From contig CM067530.1 in assembly GCA_034509925.1 (NCBI GenBank), positions 4,163,501 to 4,227,500 on the forward strand: a DNA stretch of 64,000 nucleotides. The letters are read 5' to 3'. The translations under genes and the position numbers were made by a program. Source of the stretch: Hirudinaria manillensis (taxonomy: Eukaryota; Annelida; Clitellata; Hirudinida; Hirudinidae). Below the pieces are notes generated by a model. It worked only from the letters and a program-made list of their open reading frames with translations. It had not been told where the DNA came from and ran no database searches. Shown here piece by piece: positions 39,194-50,435 of the stretch; position 1 is the stretch's first letter, and every line of letters begins with the position of its first letter.

Positions 39194-42100
39194 GTTATTC
39201 TCAAACCTCACTGCTACTTTTCAAGTAGCAATTTAAAAGCTGCCTCCTTTAAAGAAAGTTGTTATTTTTAACCAGAGTTTATAGTAGAAATAAAAATATG
39301 CAGAGCTAAAAATAAATTGCGGTGTTTACCGTGACCATGAATATTCACGTCCTAATGAATGTTAATGAGACGTCGTTTGCATTTCAATTCAGGGGAGTCT
39401 TTTTCCAGGGTTACAAATGCATGAGTGAGTCATCGTAACTAATTATTTATTAGTTAACATTTTGATTAAGTCACATTTATTAGTTTCTAAATTAATACTT
39501 CTCAAAAACATGCAAATCAATTTTTTAAATTATTTTTTTAATCTTTCAATAATTTCTTAGAAACACAAATGGTTGTGCACAAGGGCTGCATAGAGAAGGC
39601 CAAGGACATGACTGGTGAGATGACTCGCTAATTAATTATTCACGACCCTCGGGATGTTGTTGTGACTGTGGTCACCTCATTTTATTTTTGTCTTTCAATG
39701 CATTAAACTTGTTGTTTGACCTTATATTCAGCAGTTTAAGCAACCATTTATTTGTTAATATTATAGTTGTTATTATTATTATTATTATTACTACTACTAT
39801 TACCTGTTGTTGCTGTTCAGGTCCACCTCGAGTCCCACCGAAACCTACACCCTCCAAGTCATTGTCATTGAATCATGGGGAGCGATCCCTCAAAGGTGAT
39901 CTCATTAATTATAATGCCCACTCATAAACCATCCTAATTTATGGTCATTGGTTCATTTGAAAGATTTTGTGTCTAAATTTGAAAATAAAAAAATCATTAA
40001 TTTTGTTGTTAAGGTGATTTTTTTTTTGGTTTATTTAAACAAATCGATGGAAATAATAACATTAATTCACTTGAAAAGGGAAAGCAAAAGTAGTCAGACC
40101 CTACAGCGGAATTCCCCAGCCACCAAACAATGGGAAACCTCTCCTGTTGCAAGTGGATCAACTGGTTGATGTCATCAGCAATGAGGATCCATTCTGGTTT
40201 GAGGTGATGAAGATCATTGTTACCATTATTATTGTTATTATTATTACTATTATTATTGTTATTATTATTGTTATTGCTGTTGTTGAATTTCATATGAGTG
40301 CTGTACATCTATGTCGTGTCAAGTAGTAACTTAGTTCAACCTAATTGATTCTGTTGGTTCTGGTCACTTTACCGGCAATAATAAATTGCTTGTGAATAAT
40401 TAATTAGCTATCCATCGATAATTAATCGGCCGAGGTTGCTCATTTATGTTCAATGTTTACATTTCAGTCACGATTGATTGATTGATTGATTGCTGTATTT
40501 GTATTCGATTGACTGATTGACTCATTTATCTTCTCAGGGGAAGTGCGAAAGTGCAGAGGGATTCTTCCCCAAGGATTGTGCAACATTTTACACATCGGTA
40601 CTTTTCACATCAATTTATTCTTAGAGATATCAACATTATAATAATATTGTAATAACATGATAATAACTTACGCATAAAATGATGTTATCATAATAAAGCG
40701 TTATTATTTTATAAGAATATTTAAATATCTGTCATCCATCTGATTTGCTTGTTAATTTCAAAATTATTATTATTATTATTAATAGCAACAAATTACTTTC
40801 GAAAAGTTATTATAATTTTTTTCCCAATTATAAGCTTATGACTCACAGGTAGGTACTAGTTAATCAATAGATAAATAATAAATATTGATGGATAAAAAAG
40901 ATAATTAATTTATAATTTTATTAAAAATTAAATTTATTCCCTGTAACCTGATATTTTGAATTATAGTCAGAGGAGGTATTTTTAGCAGGGTTCAAACTAG
41001 GTCACATTTATAAATCAGGTCATGCCAACATAATAGTATCACATGTGCAAAGAGTGTACAAGCACTAGCAAACATCCTCTCATCATACATAATGGCAATT
41101 CGGTGCTAAATTCAAAGATGTTCGGATTAAAATCAATGCACATTGATGCAATGCACCCGTGCAATGCATTCGTGCTTCCTGTGACAAGAAAACCGACGAC
41201 GATAACCCTCTCGCACGACTTCCATTTTCGATCAGCCTCGATTCAACCCCGAAAATCACGTGGTTCCCGTACCGATCGACCCCCGGTGTCCGCCTAAGGT
41301 CGTTAGGTCCCGCTCGGAGTCGACGACCGGGCCGTGCACCCCGTCTCCGTGGCGTCCGGGCCGCCAAAACCCCCCGCGCGGTTCCGAGGACGGGCCGTTT
41401 TCCGTTTACCCGAGGAGGAGAGCCACCCACGACTTTTCCCCAGTCTTGGATCGGTCGCTCACCGGGTACGACAACCTCGACGAGTTCAACGATTCCCTCC
41501 TATCCTGGCCTTGGTTAGTTCTCGTGGGAGGAGTCGAAAATGGCATCGTCTCCCCCTATTGGCCGTTCTTTCTTTCTCGTCGGTCGTCGGGCAGCTTCGA
41601 CGGATTTGATCGTCGATTGATCCGTGGAATGGTTGCTTCCGTAACGTTTCAACGTTGCATCGGCTTCGCATGTTTAAAGTTCAAATTATTCTCCTTTTCA
41701 ATCATTTTTCAAATGCATTGTAAATCCATTTCCTATTTACTTGCTTAGCTGTTCTTTTTTTGATGAACATTCTTTTTCAATTTCATCTTTGTGGTGATGA
41801 TGATGATGATAATTACATGGTGGCGATGACGATAACGATCCAGTCAACGACCCATCAGTTGCACTCGTGGTCGTCGGGACATCTGCGATGATGTCTTAGT
41901 CGATCGTGGTGATGAGATCCATGATGATTATGATCGTGACGGTGGTCATCGTGATGATGATGATGATGATGATTGTGATGGTCATGGTAATGATGACGAC
42001 CGCGATCCTGGCCGAGTCGATCCCGACGATAATCCTGATCCTCGTCGATCTCCTCCGTGCTCGGACCTTGTCTGGCCCTGCAGGGGAATTACTGCATTTT

Positions 42101-44975
42101 TTCATTAATCCACATTTAATTCTTAATTCGATAAAATGCTTCACAAACGTGCTACATTATGCTTACTGCTTACAATCCATTACTTAGTTGAGCTTTGAGC
42201 AAATATTTACAAATACTTTTTCTTGTTTACAATTTGCGTGGGAATCACGATGCGAGTGCAAAGCAGTGGACCACCCACTTTGAAAACTATTTCAACGTCG
42301 ACTAACGGATGCCGCTTTTTATCATTACCATCATCGTCGTCGTCATTTGACGTGCGCTTGCACCGAGAAGATACTAAAAAGGTCTGAATGTAGCAAGATA
42401 ATGTGTTCATTAAGTTGTTTTTTTGTTTTGATGATGGTGATGATGATGATGATGATGACTTTGGTTCATATCAGAAGACCAAAACATTGGATGGTCAAGA
42501 TAATCAACCACACATGCACAAAGAGAATCTCGCTCACAAACACATTCACATCCAAACAAAATCATTTTAAAAAAGGTAAATTCCAAATAATCATCTGCCA
42601 CAACTGATAGCCAATTGTAGGCCTGACCTATTAAGCCAGAGATCAGCAAATTCCTGCATATTAAGTATTGGATGACCTCGTGGCTTCTAAGCACCGTGCG
42701 ACCTTATGACCTACATGAGTCACACTTGTGTAACAATATGCAGGGAAGCAGGTCGCAAAAGTGCCAACCCACAGACCAAGCACATGTTCCTTCCCAACAT
42801 CCTTCGGTAGATGTTGGGTTCAAAAAGTCCCGCCACCAGAACTTTCTTCAGGACACTATTGGCCTGGAGGGATTCTCTTGGTATGACCTTATTACTGGTT
42901 GCGTTGACACCTGATCTGACTCAGTTACCAGATCAGACCTCTTGATTTGATTTTGTGTGTTGTCTTCTGTTTGTTTGCTTTGATTGCGTTTTGTTTGCAT
43001 TCGGATGGACCGACTGTAACCTGCAACAGCTGCAGAGGTTGACTATGTTGCGTCACAGTCACGACCTACATTCGACTGACAGGCTACCATTCGCTGACCT
43101 AGATTAAAATAGGTCAGCGATTTCTTGTTCTCTTCATATATGATTTTGTAACTTTTTCTTTGTCTCAATGCCAATTGTTGAAGCATTTGGATTCCTTGTG
43201 TGGGTTTTCCTTTGTATCTGGCTTTGTTCATCTTGCTTTAGTGGCTTTGTTTTGCATGTTTGATTGCTTTGTTTCAGCTTGTCATGTCCTTGGTTCCAAA
43301 GGCCCTGTTGTTATCAACAGATGGCCTTTCAATTTCATTTTCATATCCTTCAATTTGCTTGTTAGATTTTTCCTCTTTGCTTGGTCCTCTGTGAGATCAT
43401 TGCGTTCATTAATTATTCAGTTTAAATCTGTCAGCGCTTATAAATTCTGTAGTAATAGAAATAAAGTCTCGTGCCCTCCTATCAGTTGGAGTCATGACCG
43501 ATGACTTTCTTTCGATCAGGTTCGTAGGTGGCATGAGCAGGGACGAGGCATCCAGGAAGTTAGAGATGTTCCAAGATGGAACCTTCCTGGTTCGAGTCAG
43601 CCAATCAGCAACAAGGAGAGGGGAATATGCCCTCAGCATCAAGTTGGTAACAACCAATGAATTGTCACTGACACGACCCTTATTAGTTATATTTTTATCT
43701 GAAATCTTTGAAATTTATGCAGATTCATCCCAAAATCATTCATCTTTTCCATGAAGTTAATCAAATATCATTTAAAATAAATAATATGAAATATATTTTC
43801 ACTATCATTATCATCACCAGTTTACACAGTAACCTTGTGTAAACATACCTCTGCAGGTATGGAAGAGGTCATCCAGTGAAACACATAAAAATACAGAAGA
43901 ATCACGAAGGCATGTTCTATATAGCTGACTGCAAAATGTTTCACAGTATTCAGGTCTGTAGGCACAGGGTTCAAATCCTGACTAGTTCTGTATCAATTGT
44001 TGGACTGACTAGGATGGATGTGATGAAATTGTTGACCTTAATAATAATTATAATTAATGCAACACCCCGTTATGAATAATTTATAATATTGAATTAAATA
44101 ATTATATTTTTAATGAATTTTATAATTTATTATTAATTACCATTAAAATCTATTAATTATTGTACTTGCTTAAATAATAATTATGATAATGTATTATTTA
44201 TATATAATTAATTATGTTTGATTAGCTAATTATATTTATTTAATTAATCGTATTTAAATTTCTCATCGACAGGACCTAGTCCATTTTTATCAAAAGAACT
44301 CCCTTCAACCCAGTTTCTCTGAAGTTCCAACAACTCTACAGATACCATACAAAGATGCCCTAGGTAGTGATGATGATGATGATGATGATTATGATTATGA
44401 TAGTTTCGATGGTGACGTCCAGGCTACTACTAACGATCAATGAGACAAACTTTGATCCCCTAGTGTTGCAAACGAGTAGTGCTGATAAGTTATTAATAAG
44501 TTACAAGATAATAATTTCTGTCGCATAAATTAAAATCATGCACACGTCGACGATGCACGATAATGACTGATTTTGATGAGGGTAAGTTCATTATATTCGA
44601 CCAAATCATGCAATCGCAACCACCCATGCACATCGTCGTCGTCTTCATCTCTCCCCGTGCAGAAGACCTAGGCATCCTTGGCTACTGCCTGGCCAACTAC
44701 GAGTACGTGGCCCAAGAACCTAACCAATTGACCCTGACCAAGGGCGACCTCATCGCCATCGTCAGTCAATCGGACGACTGCAGAGGCTGGTGGAAGGGCA
44801 GCCTCAACGGAAAGGTCTGCGAGTGCGACGAGTCATTGCAAAACAAGCAGATCGACATTCATTTGTTATTATAACGAACGGATGCCTAATTAGCACCTTC
44901 GTCTTTTAATAGGTCGGCTACTTCCCCAGCGCCTTCGTGATCAAGACCGACGATGAGGGACGTCCTCGTCACTGA
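31685..44975 (+). CDS. VAV: Vav guanine-nucleotide exchange factor (CH-DH-PH-C1-SH3-SH2-SH3)
   Basis: Twenty-eight exons, 923 residues: 31685-31897, 32576-32692, 34557-34615, 35584-35649, 35784-35877, 36103-36195, 36649-36717, 36922-37149, 37234-37329, 37420-37491, 37578-37651, 37725-37743, 37817-37908, 38181-38226, 38403-38483, 38619-38731, 39002-39103, 39393-39424, 39561-39614, 39821-39895, 40091-40203, 40538-40597, 41236-41513, 43520-43642, 43857-43953, 44273-44363, 44663-44814, 44913-44975. Domains by residue: CH 1-125 ([11 protein letters not shown]), short acidic Tyr region 130-183 (DVYGRLVDF), DH 184-390 ([17 protein letters not shown]), PH 400-510, atypical C1 511-573, [10 protein letters not shown]3 599-656, long linker 657-749, SH2 749-852 (DGTFLVR) and SH3 853-923. 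Vav couples tyrosine kinases to Rho/Rac GTPases; CH and acidic segments autoinhibit DH. The domain order matches animal Vav exactly. All phases close; one intron is GC-AG. Confidence 0.95.
32750..34880. repeat. Cluster of GAT/ATC/ATT trinucleotide tracts in Vav introns 2-3
   Basis: Many tracts of 20-80 bases occur: ATC then ATT at 32757-32830, AAT at 33035-33071, GAT at 33188-33268 and 33377-33440, ATC/GTC at 33640-33700, GAT at 33960-33990, ATCC/GTCC at 34158-34265, ATC at 34340-34400, GAT at 34640-34672 and 34818-34850. GAT-rich and ATC-rich tracts alternate on the same strand. The only coding sequence inside the span is exon 34557-34615. Confidence 0.85.
35265..36260. repeat. ATT and GAT/ATC microsatellites around Vav exons 4-6
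   Basis: ATT tracts at about 35265-35360, AAT at 35668-35755, GAT at 35884-35915 and ATC/GTC at 36025-36090 and 36200-36245 fill the introns between the short exons 35584-35649, 35784-35877 and 36103-36195. Apparent poly-His and poly-Asp reading frames here are artefacts of these repeats. Confidence 0.85.
39104..39105 (+). other. Non-canonical GC splice donor in Vav
   Basis: The intron after exon 39002-39103 starts CTCAG|GCAAGT, the consensus for the minor GC-AG class. Joining to 39393 keeps the C1-domain frame ([13 protein letters not shown]). No GT donor nearby preserves it. Confidence 0.85.
39145..39192. repeat. (ATT)n microsatellite in the Vav GC-AG intron
   Basis: About 15 ATT units begin roughly 45 bases after the GC donor at 39104. 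Confidence 0.9.
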
Positions 44976-47192
44976 CCGCGATTGGTTGATCGTCCACCTG
45001 TCGGAAGCGGGATTCGCCTCCGCTCGACCGAACCCGACCTCGACTCCCGTCTGCTCGCGTGGCTCGCCCCGCCTTTTCGTCCGCTTCTCGGCAATCGTCG
45101 ACGAATCGTTCGCGAGGGGCGGACCGATCGGTCTCCTGACCTTCGATGATCCGCTAGCTTCTTTAGAATCCATCTTTGGTATCGTGCGGTGCATTCGTAA
45201 CGAATGCGATGCATAAATTATTATTAATATGATAATTGACAACGTTATTAATTTTATTATTACAGCTATTATTGTCACCATCTTTTGCCTCGACATACAT
45301 CTACACCATTTCCTTCGTCTCAGTTATGGCTCGTTCTTAAATTATCATAACTTATTATTATTATTATTATTACTTTATTGTTATTATGTCTTTTGTTGAA
45401 CTTCTTTGTTCCAAACTTGGCTGCATAATTGAAGACTTTTCGAGTAATCGACCAATCGCACTAGAGTTCATAGGTCGATGAATGAACGAGTGAATGAGAA
45501 AGTCGATAACTGGTCGAACTCATCAGTGACACAGAAACAGGTGAATGTCATGAATCGCAGGTGAACGAGTAAATCGATATCGACTTCACCTCTCATTATA
45601 ATCATCAGCTTATCATCACCGGCTTATCAGAATCCTCGTAATGATAAGCCGTAGATGTCGCGACATTCATCGATCGGGGTACGGCTATTATTATCTTTTC
45701 TATTGATATTTCCGTCATGAATATGCATTAATGGGCTTTTATTGTAATATCAAAAACCTTATTATCACATGTTTTCATTCTATTTGACCTCATCCGTATT
45801 ACATATATGTATAGACATGTTATTGTAACTTAGCAACGCAATAATAATAATTATTAGTTCTAGTAATACTTGGTTATCAGTTAGTAATAATCAAAATTAT
45901 TAGCAACAACATTATTATTAGATTCAATCTAAATGTTGCCAAAATTGTTTATGTTTGTATAAATTAAGTGAAGATTTGTTGCCTCAACATATGACATTGA
46001 TGACATAGCATCTTGCCACTTTTGTATGTTGGTAGCTTGTTTTTAGCATAGCTGTTGTGATAGATGCTGTTGCATGTGTTGTTATCATCATTATTATTAT
46101 TATTATAATAAAAGTTTTTATAACAATAATAATTATTACTATTCACTTTATTACTATTTGTTATTATTACAGCTCTTTAATATTGTTTGCGATTGTCAGC
46201 TCTAATCATGCATTTGATTTCGTGAAGTATTGAGATGTACTACAATCATTTGTTCTGTCGTTGTTGTTGTTGTCGTTGACGACTAGGTTGTTGCCCGTTT
46301 CGTCTGTCGTTAAACGAGAAGCGTTCGCCACAAAAACGTTTCGTCGAAACTTCTTCCCCTCTTGTTTCGAAACGTTTTGAAAATAATTCTTCGGTTATGA
46401 TGTACGTTTCATGATTTATTGTTAAAATCATTACTATTGAAATTGTCAATAATTATTACTATTATTATTATTATTATTATTACTATTATTTCCATTGTTA
46501 TTGCTTGGCTGACTTTTGTTAGAATACACAAATTAATAAACGTTCCAGTGCACTGTGTTCCTATTCTTATGGATGTCTCAAATCTTTAATCAATTTCATG
46601 CAGCAATGTCATCATCAACATCATTTTTATTATCAATTATGATTACTCTTATTATTAATTGATGTTTTTGAGTTCAAATTGATGGAAAATCATTTCAAAC
46701 GTTTGCTGATGTAAATATTAAAACTTTGTCAACGTCCTTTGATCAGTTGAGTTGGTGTTATTTGCGAAGATGATGCTATTGATTGTAAGTGAAGATGATA
46801 ATTATGGTTGAGTTGAGTGCTTTCATCTTTATCTTTTAGCCGTCAAATAACCCAGAATTAGCAAGAAATTGCATAAAAATATTTCTAATTTATGGTGGTC
46901 ATGTCATTACGTGTTATTAACGTTAAAATAATAATATCAATAATAGTAAGAATAACAATAATGACCACCAATATTTACAATAAATATTTACAATTTACTT
47001 GGTACATAAAATAGCAATTACTTTGAAACGTTAAGCATGTAAATCTCAATAAGTGCCTGCTAATGATGCGTTGATATGAGTTATAACTGCTGCATCATTT
47101 CAATTATTGTGGTTATGTTAATTAATATTAATGATGTTGCCATTGATTACTAAGGTAACATTTCATAACTCTGATGGTTAATGGTGCAAACT
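44976..47192. other. Convergent intergenic region between Vav and the globin
   Basis: The first ~250 bases are GC-rich and probably Vav 3' untranslated sequence. They contain an overlapping 87-codon frame that I treat as non-coding. The rest is AT-rich with ATT tracts (45355-45372, 46097-46106, 46452-46491). No exon with both splice sites and family similarity was found. Confidence 0.6.
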
Positions 47193-49785
47193 TCATCGAA
47201 GATTCTCTCTTAACCCTCTGATGAGTACAGCCAAGATGAACTTTATGCTCCTCTGGTAGAGTCCTTCCAACTGCCTCGTCATCTTCTTTCCGAGAACTTC
47301 CTTGATCGACTGAAGGAACGGCTCTTCGATTGTCTGCGAAGAATTCGATCGGTCAATCGACCTTTTGATTTAATGCTAGAAAGGGGTTAAGAGCATCTTT
47401 GTCATCAAAGTAAAACCCTTAAAACGTTCTTAAAATTCCAGAAAGTTCTCTAAATCAGGTTAAATATTACGACTCCTTGTGCTGGCCATTTAAAAAAAAA
47501 GCAAAAGGCGAACTCTACTACCTACCCAAAACGTCTCGGGTGCAAAATCTTCCGAGAACTTGGAGTGAGATCTCCCCTGGTCCAGAATATCCTTAACAAT
47601 GTCAGGGTCGTCCAAATTTTCGAAAATGTCTTCGAAAGCAGACATGACTACCATGGCGTGCGTGGCAAAGACGCTGCTGTCGCTGAGGTCGGCCGAGGGA
47701 TCCATCTGTCGAAACTTTTCGAAAGTATTCTTCACTTTGGGATGACCTTTTAAAAGTCTGAAAAGAGATTTAATTTAGTCTTGTTTTGGGTTACAACCGA
47801 TTCCTATTGTACTTCCAAATATATAACGTGGTTGGCAAATAATGCAGTAGCAGACATGCGCGGTTTAAGTCAGGATTTGAATTTTAAATACGACGCTACC
47901 ACTGGCTGATTTGAATTGGAAGAAGACCATTTTAAAGAATGCGATGGCGTGATTGGTTCGATGTCAGTGGTCGACTTATTCAATTCTTTCATTTTGATTA
48001 GGAAAATCAATAGGTGAGGGTGACTCTTAGATCATTTCACTGATTAAATAATATGATTAATTAAGAATTAATTAAGTTTAATCTGTAAATAAATAAATTT
48101 ACTATTAAACGATGATTACTTGCAATAATTCTATTGCGAATAGTTCTCGGAATTATCTTTTTCTAAACCTCACCTCCGAAGTCGATAATTGGATTCTTTC
48201 ATTTTGCAACAATCAATATTTCCTTGAAGTTTTATGTATAATTACAATTTAGTGTTTATGAATTATTTCTTTGTCAGTGACGTCACCACGTAAGCTATGA
48301 GGGTATATGCAACCATGTGACCACATATTATTAATACGATAAGATATTTTCAACGTTCTTTTCATACGCACTCTCACGCACACAAACATGGCAACAGTAT
48401 AAACACGGAGGAGGTACGTATTTGTTCACGTACACTGGAGATGAGTCTCAGAGTGGAGGGCGTTCACGTGATGCAAGTGAGGTTAATTAAACTTAGACGC
48501 GCGTGACTTTCCATAGCTTTCGAGATTTTAGCACTTCCGGTTTCTGCTGGAGTGATGGCAATGACGACGACGAGGAGGAGGAGGCAAATATGGAGAAGGA
48601 GAGATGATGATAAAGTGGAAGAGAAGTAATCTCACCACCTAGAAATGGTTTTCATCAAAGATTGAATCATTCGCACTGATGAGACACTGGTGTACATATA
48701 GCTGTATGTCTTGCTTAATGTCTTGGCCATTGTCTTGTTTCATGTCTGGTTACATGTTTTCCAAGTCCTGTCTGGTCTTCGACATAAGTCCCGTTCCTTT
48801 TCAGCTTCCAAATGCGTGATAAGTTTTTGTTTTGTCTCATTTGGCATCAATTTTGCTTCTCATCAAAATCCAATCTTGTTCAACGTAGGGAAGGTTGATT
48901 GATTCACGCGCGCACGTTTTGTTAAAATAGGTTTTTATATAAAGAAACATATCAACTTATTTACAACAATAGATTATACAACTTGTGAACATTCTTCTTT
49001 TAAAAACGGAAATAGCTAATTATTTGTGTATTTAAAGGCAATGTGCTTTTCATTAATATTATAGATAATAATAAATAAATTAATTAATAACATTTTTATA
49101 TTATTATTATAAACGATAAAAATATATGCATAATAGCACAATAATGTAATGAACACCTGACCAAAACGCATTAATCCACAATGACCACGTACCTGCTAAA
49201 CATTCCCATCCCTGCTTCGGTGCTTCTCTGTTTGACAATCTCCCACGACCCCATGACCATTTGAATCTCCATGTCATTCAAGGGGACTTGGTTCGACTCT
49301 GAGGCCGCCAGGGCTTCCTCGAGGGCCCTCGACTTTTTTCTGGCCGCAGTCATTCTGTTGAAAAATGGCGACCATTTGTGCCAACGTCTGATTGTCCAAG
49401 GCTCCAACTGGGACTCATTGGTGATTGAGGGCTCTTTGTGGCCGTCAATCGAATTGTTTTGTGGAGGTTTTGACTTGGAGGTGCTGGCAGGATGGATTGG
49501 TTTGCAGTGGCCGTCGTTGGTTTCGAGACTAGATGGGTCGAGAATGATTGTTTTGCCGTCCTCGGTCTTTTTATCGAATTCCTTCGGTATCCAAGCCTCT
49601 TTGACGGTCGTCGTTCGTTGCAATTCCTTTTCTTCTGCTTTCTGAGGTTTGGCTGAATCCACTCGATCGGGATTTGAAGCTAATCTGCTGCTTCTTTTAG
49701 ATTCAGGACGAATTTTAGGACGTTTGTAAAAAAAATGTAAGCAAAAGCCACACATTTTTGATGAATTTGTTTTTTCGTCGCCCAT
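47193..49785 (-). CDS. Globin with long N-terminal extension
   Basis: Three exons read leftwards: 49785-49193, 47757-47526 and 47333-47193, giving 321 residues. The globin fold starts near residue 175 (MVMGSWEIVKQ), with HPKVKNTFEKF (CD-region Phe), distal His in ATHAMVVMSAF, NLDDPDIV, and proximal His in QGRSHSKF. The introns fall at the classical animal positions: phase 2 in helix B and phase 0 in helix G. About 175 polar residues precede the fold, far longer than a normal ~150-residue globin. The protein begins MGDEKTNSSKMCGFC: Gly2 and nearby cysteines recall membrane-tethered globin X, but Asp3 is unfavourable for N-myristoylation, so anchoring is uncertain. It should bind haem and oxygen. 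The extension's role is unknown. Confidence 0.9.
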
Positions 49786-50435
49786 AATTTTTTGTTTGAA
49801 AATTACAATTAATAAGATTTAATTCTCAATTACTCCTGATTAAAATTATCATTCAAATTTAAGATTTTAAGCATAACATTAACAAATATCAAATTTGGTC
49901 AATTGTTGTGGCGTGCAGAGAAGGAGCGCTCTGAAAGAAAACTGAAGATTTTACTCTTATATGGAATCTTGGGTGAACGATGGATGGCATAACGAAATGA
50001 GCTGATTTGAAAAATCTCCAGGTGTTATTACGAAATTCGAGTTTAAAATATTAATTTGATAGCTGACTTAATTGAATATCTAAAGTGAAATTCTAATTTT
50101 GTGTCCTAGTATGAACACAATTGCAAACCGATTTTTAATCACAACATATTTAAATATTTAAGAAAAACATGAAGATGATGTGGTTTATACCAACCAAAAT
50201 GTACGAAACTTACGCACTAGTCGTTTGAGAAATTTAAATTGCATAAAAGTTAACTTTAATCATTTATATTTCAACAAATTATATAAAAATGTTATTTTGA
50301 AAAAGGGCTCAATATAGTGAAGCTTCCATTTAATTCTGACTTCATAGTCTTTGAAAATCAAAACAAGCAGGCGCAGTATATCGCTCCTCGGATTTGGCAC
50401 ATATTTTTGTTCATTTTGTTACGTTTGTTCTTGAA
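49786..50435. other. Divergent intergenic region between globin and THOC3
   Basis: About 650 AT-rich bases separate the two divergently transcribed start codons and presumably hold both promoters. I see no distinct TATA or CCAAT arrangement. An ATG at 50394 is in frame with THOC3, but the added residues are hydrophobic and unlike the family. Confidence 0.55.

Noticed and set aside
41083..41671. Several overlapping 60-160-codon frames on both strands in a GC-rich patch
   Set aside because: Only one frame joins in phase to the flanking Vav exons at 40597 and 43520. The others are side effects of high GC with few stop codons.
44953..45216. 87-codon plus-strand frame overlapping the Vav stop
   Set aside because: It lies in the GC-rich 3' untranslated region in a different frame, with no splice evidence or family similarity.
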